Shown here in pieces: positions 35,035 through 43,906 of a stretch of 64,000 bases of DNA (positions are counted from its first letter, which is position 1; each line of letters opens with the position of its first letter). The stretch is from Bradyrhizobium cosmicum (lineage in GTDB: Bacteria; Pseudomonadota; Alphaproteobacteria; Rhizobiales; Xanthobacteraceae). Position numbers and translations under genes: made by a program. The stretch is from the NCBI RefSeq assembly GCF_007290395.2, contig NZ_CP041656.2:3162001-3226000 (forward strand). The letters run 5' to 3'. The notes beneath the pieces are model-generated. The model was not told the DNA's origin. It saw only the letters and a program-made list of their open reading frames with translations, and ran no database searches.

Positions 35035-35364
35035 CTAGTGCTTTTTTGTCTGGATAGCCTTGAGGTAGCTGGCGACGGCCTCGGCGCTCTCCCGGTCGAA
35101 GCGGAACGTCGGCATGGCGCGATGAATGCTGCTGTAGCCGTCCTGAAGACGCTGCACGAAGTCGGGGTCGTAGAGCTTGTTCTCGCCCAGATGGCGGAAC
35201 GGCGGCGCAAGCTTGTTGGGGCTTGAGCCGGTCGGGCCGACGGCATGACACCGCGAGCACATCTGCTCCAGGAGACTCTGGCCGTCCCGCTGCTCGGCAT
35301 CGAGGGCGTGGGCAAACGAACCCCACAACAAGACGATCAGAGGCGCGAACGCGAACGGCTTCAT
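35035..35364 (-). CDS. Small periplasmic c-type cytochrome
   Basis: A 109-residue class I cytochrome c. It has a signal peptide (FAFAPLIVLLWGSFAHA), the heme-attachment motif CSRCH (QMCSRCHAVGP) and a likely axial Met in HRAMPTFRFD near the C-terminus. It should carry electrons in the periplasm. The start at 35364 lies 1 base after the stop of the small membrane gene upstream, so the two are coupled. Confidence 0.88.
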   Translation of the reverse strand: MKPFAFAPLIVLLWGSFAHALDAEQRDGQSLLEQMCSRCHAVGPTGSSPNKLAPPFRHLGENKLYDPDFVQRLQDGYSSIHRAMPTFRFDRESAEAVASYLKAIQTKKH

Positions 35365-35365
35365 G

Positions 35366-35527
35366 TCACCATCGAAAAGTTGCCTTGCCATAGGCGTAAA
35401 GCACGATCAGCCCGATGGTCACCAGGGTGGAAACAACCAGGATGAGGCGATCCCAATTGATCCGATCTCTTTCGGCCCGGCTGAGGTTGAGGGCCGTGAA
35501 CAGGGCCTTCATGGCAAATCGGCGCAT
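35366..35527 (-). CDS. Small single-helix membrane protein upstream of cytochrome c (53 aa)
   Basis: A 53-residue protein with a charged amphipathic start (ALNLSRAERDRINWDR) and one membrane helix (LILVVSTLVTIGLIVLYAYG). The ATG at 35527 has GAGG 7 bases upstream; an ATG at 35512 would give 48 residues. Its TGA is separated from the cytochrome ATG by one base, which suggests translational coupling and a partner role, such as membrane docking. No family is recognised. Confidence 0.7.
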   Translation of the reverse strand: MRRFAMKALFTALNLSRAERDRINWDRLILVVSTLVTIGLIVLYAYGKATFRW

Positions 35528-35648
35528 CGGGAGCCTCGCGAAGCACGCAATTTGACACGGCCGGCGGACGACCGCTTGATGCAGCTCAAGGTCGAGACGC
35601 GCCTGGACGAGGCCGGCATCGCGCGCCGGGCCGCAACGCGCCGTGTTG

Positions 35649-36674
35649 CTACACCGCCGGAGGATTGCGGTCGGTGAAGGTCGTGCGCTGGTGCCAGTAA
35701 GGATAGGGCAGCGTGACCTTGCTGGCGGCATCGAGCCTTGCGATCTGGTCTTTGGTCAGCGACCAGCCGACCGCGCCGAGATTTTCGCGGAGCTGCGTCT
35801 CGTTGCGCGCGCCGATGATCAGTGTCGAGACGGTCGGACGCTGGAGCAGCCAGTTGAGCGCAATTTGCGAGACGCTCTTGCCCGTTTCCTTCGCGACCTC
35901 GTCGATCGCTTCGACGACGCGATAGACGTGCTCGTCGGGCACGGGCGGGCCGAACTCGGCGGTCTTGGGCAGGCGGCTGATGTCCGGCTTCGGCTGACCG
36001 CGGCGGATCTTGCCGGTAAGGCGCCCCCAGCCGAGCGGCGACCAGACCACTGCGCCGATCCCCTGGTCGAGGCCTAGCGGCATCAACTCCCATTCATAGT
36101 CGCGCCCGATCAATGAATAGTAGGTCTGGTTAGCGACGTAGCGCGGGAAGCCGTGCTTGTCGGCAACGCCGAGCGACTTCATCAGGTGCCAGCCCGAAAA
36201 ATTGGAAACGCCGACATAGCGGATCTTGCCGGCGCGCACGAGCACATCGAGGGTTGCGAGCACCTCTTCGGGCGGGGTGAAGGCGTCGAAGCCATGGAGT
36301 TGAAACAGATCGATGTAATCGGTGCCGAGCCGGCTCAGCGAACCGTCGATGGCCGCGAGCAGATGCTGTCGCGATGAGCCAATGTCGTTGGGCCCATCAC
36401 CGAAGCGAAAGGTGGCCTTGGTCGAGATCAGGACTTTGTCGCGGCGGCCCTTGATGGCTTCGCCGAGCACGCGCTCGGACTCGCCGAGCGAATAGACGTC
36501 AGCGGTGTCGAACATCGACACGCCGGCATCGAGGCAGATATCCAGAAGTCGCCGCGCTTCGGTCGCGTCGGTGGTGCCCCATGCAGCAAGGCGCCCGACG
36601 CCGCCAAACGTGCCGGTGCCAAGGCTCAAGGCGGGAACCATGAGGCCTGACCGGCCCAAGCGTCGGTATTCCAT
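35649..36674 (-). CDS. Aldo/keto reductase
   Basis: A 341-residue AKR of the AKR-Tas/YghZ-like group: MEYRRLGRSGLMVPALSLGT start, catalytic Asp56 and Tyr61 (SMFDTADVYSLGESE), Lys86 (VLISTKATF) and His127 (IDLFQLHGFD). VSTLIIGARNETQLREN forms the NADPH-binding end. The substrate is unknown; homologues act on small aldehydes or aryl carbonyls. It is monocistronic, downstream of the AraC gene on the same strand with a 168-bp gap. Confidence 0.92.
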   Translation of the reverse strand: MEYRRLGRSGLMVPALSLGTGTFGGVGRLAAWGTTDATEARRLLDICLDAGVSMFDTADVYSLGESERVLGEAIKGRRDKVLISTKATFRFGDGPNDIGSSRQHLLAAIDGSLSRLGTDYIDLFQLHGFDAFTPPEEVLATLDVLVRAGKIRYVGVSNFSGWHLMKSLGVADKHGFPRYVANQTYYSLIGRDYEWELMPLGLDQGIGAVVWSPLGWGRLTGKIRRGQPKPDISRLPKTAEFGPPVPDEHVYRVVEAIDEVAKETGKSVSQIALNWLLQRPTVSTLIIGARNETQLRENLGAVGWSLTKDQIARLDAASKVTLPYPYWHQRTTFTDRNPPAV

Positions 36675-36842
36675 CGATATGCTCCTCGGCTGTCCGCTGA
36701 TTGGTCGGTGCGGCCCTAGCGGCGGATGCTAATGCAAGCATGCGCCTCGTACCATTGCGCGCGCACATGGCGGCTCTGCTTCGCGAGGTCCTTGTTTGAT
36801 CGGAAGTGGACGGGCCGCGCCGGAATTGCGGCGTCGGCCGCG

Positions 36843-37796
36843 TCAGTGCCGCAGGCTCTGTCGGAAGTCGCGCGGCGACATCCCGAAATGCTCGCGGAAG
36901 ACGCGGCCGAAATGCGAGAGGTCGTTGAAGCCCCAGGCAAAGGCGATCTCGCTGACATGGCGGTGGGCGAGCACGGGCGAGGCGAGGTCGCGCCGGCATT
37001 GGGCGAGACGTTCGCCGAGAACGTAGCGCTGGAACGAGGTGTCCTCGTCGGCCAGCAGATCGTTCACATAGCGCGGCGAGATGCCGAGCGCTGCCGCGGC
37101 CTGCGCCAGCGCGAGGTCGGGATCGGCGAGGTGAGCCCGGATATGGGCCTTGAGCCGGTAGAGCAGGGCGGAGCGGTGGGTCGATGACGGCAGCGGCGTC
37201 TTGCCGAGCCGCTCGCTGAGCGCCATCGCCAGCAGGTCAACGGCCTGTTCCGACAGCGCATCGGCATGGTCCGGCGCGAGCCGGTCCGCGCTCTGGCAGA
37301 GCCTGAATATGAAATCACAGGCGAGCCGTTCGAGCGGGGCGTCGGCGCCGAACGAGATCGCGGTCAGCGTCTCGGTGCCGCCGAGCCGGCGCTGCAGCAT
37401 CTCGCGGGGCACCTTGAAGATGGTCTGCGTGAAGCTGTCGTTGAACTTCAGCTCATAGGGCCGCGTCGTGTCGTAAAGCGCGAACTGGCCGGGATGGATT
37501 ACCGTCTCGCGGCCGTCCTGCACCACGCCACCAGCGCCGCGATTGCCGAGCGCGACCAGGACAAAATCCTGATCGGAGCGCGCGATGCGCGAGGGGGTGC
37601 GGAAGACATGCTGGCGGTCGGAGCAGACTTCGGAGCATACCGCCTTGCCGAGCGTGGCCTGCGTGACCGAGCCGCGGAAGGCGCTGCCGAGGTCGGACTT
37701 GCAGTCGAGCCCGACGAAGACGTCGCAGACGATGTCCTGCCAGAGCGCGAGCCGGCGATAGCCAGGGCTGTCGTCCGTAGTGAACTGGATTGGCAT
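36843..37796 (-). CDS. AraC-family activator next to aldoxime/nitrile genes
   Basis: A 317-residue regulator. The N-terminal ~190 residues are an AraC_binding_2 (NahR/AlkR-like) sensor domain with FALYDTTRPYELKFND. The C-terminal double HTH has LALAQAAAALGISPRYVNDLL and VSEIAFAWGFNDLSHFGRVFREHFGMSP. The ATG at 37796 has GGGAGG 8 bases upstream. It is divergent from nitrilase and aldoxime dehydratase with a 195-bp gap, so it probably activates them in response to an aldoxime or nitrile. Similar AraC regulators accompany aldoxime-nitrile clusters in Pseudomonas and Rhodococcus. Confidence 0.88.
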   Translation of the reverse strand: MPIQFTTDDSPGYRRLALWQDIVCDVFVGLDCKSDLGSAFRGSVTQATLGKAVCSEVCSDRQHVFRTPSRIARSDQDFVLVALGNRGAGGVVQDGRETVIHPGQFALYDTTRPYELKFNDSFTQTIFKVPREMLQRRLGGTETLTAISFGADAPLERLACDFIFRLCQSADRLAPDHADALSEQAVDLLAMALSERLGKTPLPSSTHRSALLYRLKAHIRAHLADPDLALAQAAAALGISPRYVNDLLADEDTSFQRYVLGERLAQCRRDLASPVLAHRHVSEIAFAWGFNDLSHFGRVFREHFGMSPRDFRQSLRH

Positions 37797-37991
37797 CTGG
37801 ACAGCCTCCCTTTCACATCCTGCAAAACGGCATATGAGCGCAGATCCGGCATCCCGGAGGCAAGTTCCGTACCGGGGGCGATCCTTATCCAGTCGAGTTT
37901 TTGTTCCGCTGCGGTCGAGCGCCCGGCCACGCGGTTCGCCAAATAGATTGCATCGGACGTGATCTCCGATCAACCGGCAAAGGAGGCGGCA

Positions 37992-39008
37992 ATGGGCGTC
38001 GAACATCCGAAATACAAGGTGGCGGTGGTGCAAGCGGCGCCAGCCTGGCTCGACCTCGACGCCTCGATCGACAAGTCGATCGCGCTGATCCGGGAAGCGG
38101 CCGAAAAGGGCGCCAAGCTGATCGCCTTTCCCGAAGCCTTCATCCCCGGCTACCCCTGGCACATCTGGATGGACTCGCCGGCCTGGGCAATCGGCCGCGG
38201 CTTTGTGCAGCGCTATTTTGACAATTCGCTGTCCTATGACAGCCCGCAGGCCGAGCGGCTGCGCGACGCCGTTCGGAAGGCGAAACTGACGGCTGTGCTC
38301 GGCCTCTCCGAGCGGGACGGTGGCAGCCTCTATCTCGCGCAATGGCTGATCGGCCCGGACGGCGAAAGCATCGCAAAGCGCCGCAAGCTGCGGCCGACCC
38401 ACGCCGAGCGCACCGTTTATGGCGAAGGCGACGGCAGCGATCTCGCGGTCCACGCCAGGGCGGACATCGGCCGCATCGGCGCGCTGTGCTGCTGGGAGCA
38501 TCTTCAGCCGCTTTCAAAATATGCGATGTACGCCCAGAACGAGCAGGTGCACGTCGCGGCTTGGCCGAGCTTTTCGCTCTACGATCCGTTTGCGCCGGCG
38601 CTCGGCGCCGAGGTGAACAACGCCGCCTCGCGCGTCTACGCGGTCGAGGGCTCCTGCTTCGTGCTCGCGCCTTGCGCGACGGTATCACAGGCCATGATCG
38701 ACGAGCTCTGCGACCGGCCCGACAAGAACGCGCTGTTGCACGTGGGCGGCGGGTTCGCCGCGATCTACGGCCCCGACGGCAGCCAGATCGGCGACAAGCT
38801 GGCGCCGGACCAGGAGGGGCTTCTCATGGCCGAGATCGATCTTGGCGCTATCGGCGTCGCCAAGAACGCCGCCGATCCCGCCGGGCACTATTCGCGGCCC
38901 GACGTGACGCGGCTGCTGCTCAACAAGAAGCGCTACCAACGCGTCGAGCAGTTTGCGCTGCCCGTCGACAGCGTCGAGCCTGCGGACATCGCCGCGGCGG
39001 CGAATTGA
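37992..39008 (+). CDS. Nitrilase
   Basis: A 338-residue nitrilase converting an organic nitrile to the acid and ammonia. The triad is Glu48 (LIAFPEAFIPGYPW), Lys132 (KRRKLRPTHAER) and Cys167 (GALCCWEHLQPL). HAERTVYGEGDG matches arylacetonitrilases and aliphatic nitrilases rather than cyanide hydratases, but specificity is not certain. The ATG at 37992 follows AAAGGAGG. It is 28 bp ahead of the aldoxime dehydratase gene with which it forms a pathway. Confidence 0.95.
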   Translation: MGVEHPKYKVAVVQAAPAWLDLDASIDKSIALIREAAEKGAKLIAFPEAFIPGYPWHIWMDSPAWAIGRGFVQRYFDNSLSYDSPQAERLRDAVRKAKLTAVLGLSERDGGSLYLAQWLIGPDGESIAKRRKLRPTHAERTVYGEGDGSDLAVHARADIGRIGALCCWEHLQPLSKYAMYAQNEQVHVAAWPSFSLYDPFAPALGAEVNNAASRVYAVEGSCFVLAPCATVSQAMIDELCDRPDKNALLHVGGGFAAIYGPDGSQIGDKLAPDQEGLLMAEIDLGAIGVAKNAADPAGHYSRPDVTRLLLNKKRYQRVEQFALPVDSVEPADIAAAAN

Positions 39009-39036
39009 TCGTCGAAATCGAGGGGAGGGAACGATC

Positions 39037-40077
39037 ATGGAATCCGCAATTCCTCTGCATCTCGAGACCCAGCGCACGCGCCACAAGCGCGTGCCGGACG
39101 ATTACCAGCCGCCATATCCGTCCTTCGTGGCGCGTTACAAGCCGGAGGTTGTCCGGGTCGTCATGGCCTATTTCGGTGTCCAGTATCGCGACGTGGCCCC
39201 GGCGGCTGCGATGGAGGCGCTGGCGGCAATTGGCGAACGGTTTGCAGGCGAGGGAGGCCCCACGCATTGGGACCGCGCCCACTACGTCGATCAGGCCGGA
39301 TACACGAATGTCGTCTCGGCTGCTTATTGGGACGACATCCCGCGTTTCGACGCCTGGTTCGAGCCGTCGCGTGAAGCATGGACAGGTAAGGGCCGCGAGG
39401 AGATTGGCACCTTCATCGAAGTGTTGCGTCCTGCCGTGGCGCGACACGAGACGCTGTTTTCTTCGCTCGGCCGGCCCGAGGGCGTCGCCGTCATTGCCGA
39501 CGGCATGAGCGGCGAGGTGCAGGAGCACGCCTATTGGGGTGGCATGCGCGATCGCATCCCGCTGTCGCAGACCGATCCCATGACGCCCGGCGGCGCTCCG
39601 GAGCTGATCCGCGACGGCGCCCGCCTGCGCGTGAAGGCGCATGACAATCTCTGCCTGATCAGGTCTGGGCAGGATTGGAGCGACACCGAGGCCTCGGAAC
39701 GAAAGCTCTATCTCGACGACGTCGAACCGGTGCTGCGCGAAGGCATGGACTTTCTGCGCGAGGACGGTCTTGTCATCGGCTGCTACGCCAACCGTTACAT
39801 GCAGGTGCTCGCGGCGGGCAGCCGTGCGAGTGAAAGATCCTACGGCCAGAGCTGGTGGAAGAGTCTCGCCGCGCTGGAACGCTGGGCGGAGTCGCATCCG
39901 ACCCATGTCAAAATCTTCGGCGCGGCGATGAAATATCTGTCGACGCTCGGGCCTTCAGCCAAGCTGCGGCTCTATCACGAGGTCACCGTCGCGGCCGCGG
40001 ACGAGCAATTCTTCGAATATCTGAGCTGTCATCCGAAAACGGGGATGCTGGCGGCGGTGCAAAGCGCCGGCGCCTGA
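39037..40077 (+). CDS. oxd: Aldoxime dehydratase (heme-dependent, OxdA-like)
   Basis: A 346-residue aldoxime dehydratase, which removes water from an aldoxime to give the nitrile using ferrous heme b bound directly to substrate. Hallmarks are HYVDQAGYTNVVSAAYWDD, YWGGMRDRIP and the C-terminal THVKIFGAAMKYL and LRLYHEVTV blocks; His290 and His314 lie where I expect the heme ligand and distal catalytic His. The start has GAGGGGAGGGA before it. Together with the nitrilase it forms the 'aldoxime-nitrile' route used on plant aldoximes such as phenylacetaldoxime. It ends flush with the convergent HAD gene. Confidence 0.93.
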   Translation: MESAIPLHLETQRTRHKRVPDDYQPPYPSFVARYKPEVVRVVMAYFGVQYRDVAPAAAMEALAAIGERFAGEGGPTHWDRAHYVDQAGYTNVVSAAYWDDIPRFDAWFEPSREAWTGKGREEIGTFIEVLRPAVARHETLFSSLGRPEGVAVIADGMSGEVQEHAYWGGMRDRIPLSQTDPMTPGGAPELIRDGARLRVKAHDNLCLIRSGQDWSDTEASERKLYLDDVEPVLREGMDFLREDGLVIGCYANRYMQVLAAGSRASERSYGQSWWKSLAALERWAESHPTHVKIFGAAMKYLSTLGPSAKLRLYHEVTVAAADEQFFEYLSCHPKTGMLAAVQSAGA

Positions 40078-40716
40078 TCAGGCCACGCAGTGGCCAAGCA
40101 GCTCGGGATGCGCCGTGCAGATGTGATGCGCGCCCGCATCGCGCAGCTCGGCCTCGCTGCCATAGCCATAGAGCACGCCGATCGCGGTCATGCCGTTGGC
40201 GCGGGCGCCGACAACGTCATGGCTGCGGTCGCCGATCATGATCGCGCCACTCGGATCGACCTTGGTCTCGTCGAGCGCGTAGCGCAGCAGGTCGCGCTTG
40301 TCGACGCGCGTGCCGTCGAGCTCGGAGCCGAACACCCGCTCGAAATACGGCTTCAGGCCGAAATGCTCGACAATGCGGTTTGCGTAGACCGCGGGCTTGC
40401 TGGTCGCCACGAACATGCGCGGCGTGGTCGCAGCAAGCGTCGTCAGCGTGTCCAAGATGCCGGCATAGGCCTCGTTCTCGAACAGGCCGATATCACTGAA
40501 ACGCTCGCGATAGAGCAGCAGCCCACGGTCGGCGAGTTCCGCGCTGCCGGTCAGCTTTTGCAGGCTGGCGTGGAGCGGCGGGCCGATGCACCAGGTCAGA
40601 TCGTCCTCGCTCGGCACTGCGAGGCTGAGACATTCCAGTGCGTATTGGATCGAGCGGGTGATCCCGGGTTTCGGGTTGGTCAGCGTGCCGTCGAGATCGA
40701 AATAGATTGTCACCAT
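40078..40716 (-). CDS. HAD-family phosphatase, phosphoglycolate phosphatase-like
   Basis: A 212-residue HAD hydrolase with motif I IYFDLDGTLTNPK, motif II FVATSKPA, the motif III Lys before it becomes clear (GTRVDKRDLL) and motif IV GAIMIGDRSHDVVGARANG. The cap inserted after motif I is of the C1 type, like phosphoglycolate and beta-phosphoglucomutase-like phosphatases. Substrate uncertain. The ATG at 40716 matches family N-termini. It is convergent with and directly abuts oxd. Confidence 0.9.
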   Translation of the reverse strand: MVTIYFDLDGTLTNPKPGITRSIQYALECLSLAVPSEDDLTWCIGPPLHASLQKLTGSAELADRGLLLYRERFSDIGLFENEAYAGILDTLTTLAATTPRMFVATSKPAVYANRIVEHFGLKPYFERVFGSELDGTRVDKRDLLRYALDETKVDPSGAIMIGDRSHDVVGARANGMTAIGVLYGYGSEAELRDAGAHHICTAHPELLGHCVA

Positions 40717-40951
40717 GCTGGTCGTGCCCGTGCTGATATTGCCGTCTGTTGCGTGACCTAAACGAGGCCGCAGGCCAAGGCAATGTGCAACGGTTGGCAA
40801 GGCGAAATCTGGCTCGTTGATGCGGTTCTCCGCTTTAAAAGCTCGCTATTGGCGGGGCTTAGGCGTAGGGTCCAGCGATCACCGCCCTTCCAATGGCATC
40901 CATCGGTGACTGAGGGTCACTCACGCTCCCGCCGACTGAGGAGGAGCGCGC

Positions 40952-41050
40952 ATGCCTCGATTTCGTTTGGCCGACTGGATCGTGCCGCCGGTGGTCGTTC
41001 CGCTGTTTCTATTGCTTCTGGTGGCCGCTGCGGCGCTCCTGCGTGGATAA
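40952..41050 (+). CDS. 32-residue single-helix membrane peptide
   Basis: A short frame from ATG 40952 to TAA 41048-41050 encodes MPRFRLADWIVPP and then a hydrophobic helix rich in Val/Leu/Ala ending LLRG. The ribosome site TGAGGAGGAG, 6 bases ahead, is the strongest in this stretch. Its last codons overlap the GTG start of the next gene (41043), so translation of the pair is probably coupled. The amphipathic-plus-hydrophobic layout resembles small regulatory membrane peptides. No family is recognised. Confidence 0.6.
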   Translation: MPRFRLADWIVPPVVVPLFLLLLVAAAALLRG

Positions 41051-41237
41051 GACGCAGCTGCAATACCTTGTGAGCGGACGCGATCAGAGCGGTTACGTCA
41101 GCTTGGGCCGCACCACGACGGCCGCCGCCCTGAAGAAGGCGAGGGAGCTGCTGCAGGAAGGCTATATCGACGTGCGGATCTGCACTCCGCAGGGGCGGAT
41201 TCTGCTGTCCGACGAATTCGACCAGTTCGAGGCATGA
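41043..41237 (+). CDS. Small conserved protein, GTG start (64 aa)
   Basis: A 64-residue soluble protein: YLVSGRDQSGYVSLGRTTTA, then AALKKARELLQEGYIDVRICTPQGRILL and an acidic end. The pattern is beta-alpha-beta, plausibly a small domain like those annotated as hypothetical in Bradyrhizobium stress regions. The GTG start lies inside the preceding 32-residue gene (8-base overlap). Its function is unknown. Confidence 0.65.
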   Translation: MDKTQLQYLVSGRDQSGYVSLGRTTTAAALKKARELLQEGYIDVRICTPQGRILLSDEFDQFEA

Positions 41238-41292
41238 GGCGCGCGCGGGCGTCAACGACCGCGCCCCGACCCTGCGCGAGGAAGACAATCCC

Positions 41293-41541
41293 ATGAAGAT
41301 GCTCATTGTCGTATTGGCGCTTGGCACATTTGCGCAAAGTGCCGTCGCGAAAGAGCCGGACTGCCGCATTATCGAAAGCACGAGTGGACGGCTCGCCTGT
41401 TACGATGCTGCGTTTCCACCAAAGGGGAAGCAACCCACTGCTGTCGAAAGTGACGCAGCGCGGGCGGCCTACAAGGACCCGTTCGTTGCGGAAGAGGCCA
41501 GAACCGCCGCGAAACTGAAGAATATCTGCCGCGGTTGCTGA
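41293..41541 (+). CDS. Small exported protein (82 aa)
   Basis: A signal peptide (MLIVVLALGTFAQSAVA, cleavage near residue 19) leads to about 60 residues containing DCRIIESTSGRLACYDAAFP and a C-terminal NICRGC. The C...RLACYD pattern recalls small periplasmic proteins of the VasI/TagO-like kind, but homology is too short to name. Four Cys suggest disulfides. It lies 45 bp before the large glycosyltransferase on the same strand. Confidence 0.65.
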   Translation: MKMLIVVLALGTFAQSAVAKEPDCRIIESTSGRLACYDAAFPPKGKQPTAVESDAARAAYKDPFVAEEARTAAKLKNICRGC

Positions 41542-41586
41542 GGCCGTGCACTCTCCGACATCAAGCCAAATCATCGAGGTGCCGAC

Positions 41587-43872
41587 ATGACGCCGCTCCG
41601 CCGTATCGCCGTCATTGGCAACTCGCTGCCTCGCCGGTGCGGAATTGCGACCTATACGACCGACCTGAAGAACGCGATATCGATTTCGCGCCAGGATCTC
41701 GAGACTTGCATCGTGGCAATGACCGATCGCGGTCAAGCCTATGACTATCCTCCGGCGGTCGCGTTCCAGATCAAGGATGGCAATATCGAAGATTACATGC
41801 GGGCCGCGGATTTCCTCAATGCCGGCCGGTTCGACACCGTGTGCTTGCAGCACGAGTTCGGGATCTTTGGTGGGGAAGCCGGAGCCCATATCCTGGTGCT
41901 GTTGTCCCGCCTGACGATGCCGGTTGTTACGACGTTTCATACGGTGCTGGCCGATCCGACGCCTGCGCAACGTACCGTCATGGAGCGCATCGTCGAGGCA
42001 TCGTCGAAGGTCGTGGTGATGGCCCATAAGGGCCGCGAACTGCTGCGTGACGTCTATCTCGTGCGTGACGACAAGATCGAGGTGATCGCCCACGGTATTC
42101 CCGATGTCGCCTTCGCCGAGCCGGATGCAGCGAAAGCCAGGCTTGGATTTGAGCAAAAATCGGTCATCCTGACATTCGGCCTGTTGTCGCCGAACAAGGG
42201 CATCGAAGTCATGATCGACGCCATGCCGTCGATTCTGAAGCGCTGCAAGAATGCGGTGTACGTCGTGCTCGGCGCAACGCACCCCAATCTGGTCCGAAAC
42301 CAGGGCGAGGCCTATCGTGAGAGCCTCATCGCGCGGGTGCGCGAGCTCGGCATCGAGGACCACGTGGTGTTCTTCGATCGGTTCGCCGATCTGGCCACGC
42401 TGCTCGAATTCATCTCGATGTGCGACGTCTACGTCACACCCTATCTCAACGAGGCCCAGATGACCTCGGGAACACTGGCCTATAGTTTCGGACTGGGCAA
42501 ACCGGTCGTATCGACCCCGTACTGGCACGCACGCGAGCTGCTTGCCGACGGCTGCGGCATCCTGGTGCCGTTCGGCGATTCCGCGGCGATCGGCAACGAA
42601 ATCGCGAACCTGCTGACCGACGATAACAGGCGGAAGGCGATGTCCCGGCGCGCCTATGCGGCGAGCCGGATGATGACATGGGAGCAGGTGGCCGAGCGCT
42701 ACGTGTCCGTCTTCGAAAATGCGCGGCAAGGTCATCGGTTGAAGATCTTCGCGCGCTCCGACATGACCGCGCCGGAGCCACGTGGTCCGGCGCCGCCCGA
42801 CATGCAGATCGGCCATTTCCTATCGATGTGCGATGATGTCGGTCTGTTCCAGCACGCGGTTTTTTCGGTTCCGGATCGCGGACATGGCTATTGCGTCGAT
42901 GACAACGCGAGAGCGCTGCTGCTGGCCTGCGCACTCAACGGTCCGGGCGAACAGCCGCTGTCGGAGGTCTTGACGAGCAGGTTCGCGGCATTCGTGCAGC
43001 ATGCCTGGAACCAGGACACCAGGCAATTCCGCAACTTCATGGGGTTCAATCGAACCTGGCTTGAAGACAGGGGCTCCGAAGACAGTCACGGGCGAACGCT
43101 ATGGGCCTTGGGCGAGGTTGCACGCAGAGACGCGAGCCCGGCCCGGCGCCTGTGGGCCGCTGCCTTGTTCGGGCAGGCATTGTCGATCGCGACGAGCTTT
43201 CGTTCACCTCGCGCATGGGCGTTCATGCTGCTGGGTTTGGACGCCTATTGTGCCGTAGCTCCGGAAGATCTCTACGCCAGGGAAATCCGGCATTCGCTTG
43301 CCGACAGGTTGATGGCTTGCCTGGCGTCGGTCGAGACGCCGGACTGGGTGTGGTTCGAGGAAGGGCTGGCCTACGACAACGCGCGATTGCCGCAGGCCTT
43401 GATCCTCACGGGCGTGGCGACGGAAACGCCTCGATATCTCGATGCCGGATTGAGATCCCTGCGCTGGCTGATGACGCAACAGACCACCGCGGCAGGCCAT
43501 TTCCGGCCGGTCGGTACCGCCGGCTTCGGCGAGCTTCGGCAACGTCCGCGTGCGTTTGATCAACAGCCCGTGGAGGCAACGGCAACGATCGCCGCCTGCC
43601 TCACCGCGTGGCGCGCCGACGGCGATGCCGAATGGAGAGCCATGGCAACGCGGGCCTTCGCCTGGTTCCTCGGCAGCAACGATCTCTCGGTGGCGCTGAT
43701 CGATCCGCTCACGGGCAGCTGCCGGGATGGTTTGCACCCTGACCGCGCCAACGAAAACCGCGGGGGCGAGTCGGTTGTTTGCTATCTGCTCGGGCTTGCG
43801 GAGATGCGACAGCTTGCGCGCGTCACCCCGAGCCTGACCAGGCCCACGGCCTTGCGCGCCGTGGGCGCCTGA
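41587..43872 (+). CDS. GT4 glycosyltransferase fused to an alpha-helical barrel-like domain (761 aa)
   Basis: Residues 1-375 are a GT-B, GT4-type transferase: RIAVIGNSLPRRCGIATYTTD, HEFGIFGGEAG, TFGLLSPNKGIEVMIDAM and the donor-site block TLAYSFGLGKPVVSTPYWHARELL. Residues ~400-761 are an unrelated helical domain with HGYCVDDNARALLLACAL, EDSHGRTLWALGE, WFEEGLAYDNARLPQALI and ENRGGESVVCYLLGLAEM, looking like an (alpha/alpha)6 glycosidase-type barrel. No membrane segment is seen. Sugar donor and acceptor are unknown. The GH130-type gene 34 bp downstream suggests mannoside-type glycan chemistry. The ATG follows CGAGGTGCCGAC. Confidence 0.85.
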   Translation: MTPLRRIAVIGNSLPRRCGIATYTTDLKNAISISRQDLETCIVAMTDRGQAYDYPPAVAFQIKDGNIEDYMRAADFLNAGRFDTVCLQHEFGIFGGEAGAHILVLLSRLTMPVVTTFHTVLADPTPAQRTVMERIVEASSKVVVMAHKGRELLRDVYLVRDDKIEVIAHGIPDVAFAEPDAAKARLGFEQKSVILTFGLLSPNKGIEVMIDAMPSILKRCKNAVYVVLGATHPNLVRNQGEAYRESLIARVRELGIEDHVVFFDRFADLATLLEFISMCDVYVTPYLNEAQMTSGTLAYSFGLGKPVVSTPYWHARELLADGCGILVPFGDSAAIGNEIANLLTDDNRRKAMSRRAYAASRMMTWEQVAERYVSVFENARQGHRLKIFARSDMTAPEPRGPAPPDMQIGHFLSMCDDVGLFQHAVFSVPDRGHGYCVDDNARALLLACALNGPGEQPLSEVLTSRFAAFVQHAWNQDTRQFRNFMGFNRTWLEDRGSEDSHGRTLWALGEVARRDASPARRLWAAALFGQALSIATSFRSPRAWAFMLLGLDAYCAVAPEDLYAREIRHSLADRLMACLASVETPDWVWFEEGLAYDNARLPQALILTGVATETPRYLDAGLRSLRWLMTQQTTAAGHFRPVGTAGFGELRQRPRAFDQQPVEATATIAACLTAWRADGDAEWRAMATRAFAWFLGSNDLSVALIDPLTGSCRDGLHPDRANENRGGESVVCYLLGLAEMRQLARVTPSLTRPTALRAVGA

Positions 43873-43906
43873 ACCTGATCTTCTCATTGAGCAAGCCGAG
43901 GATACC

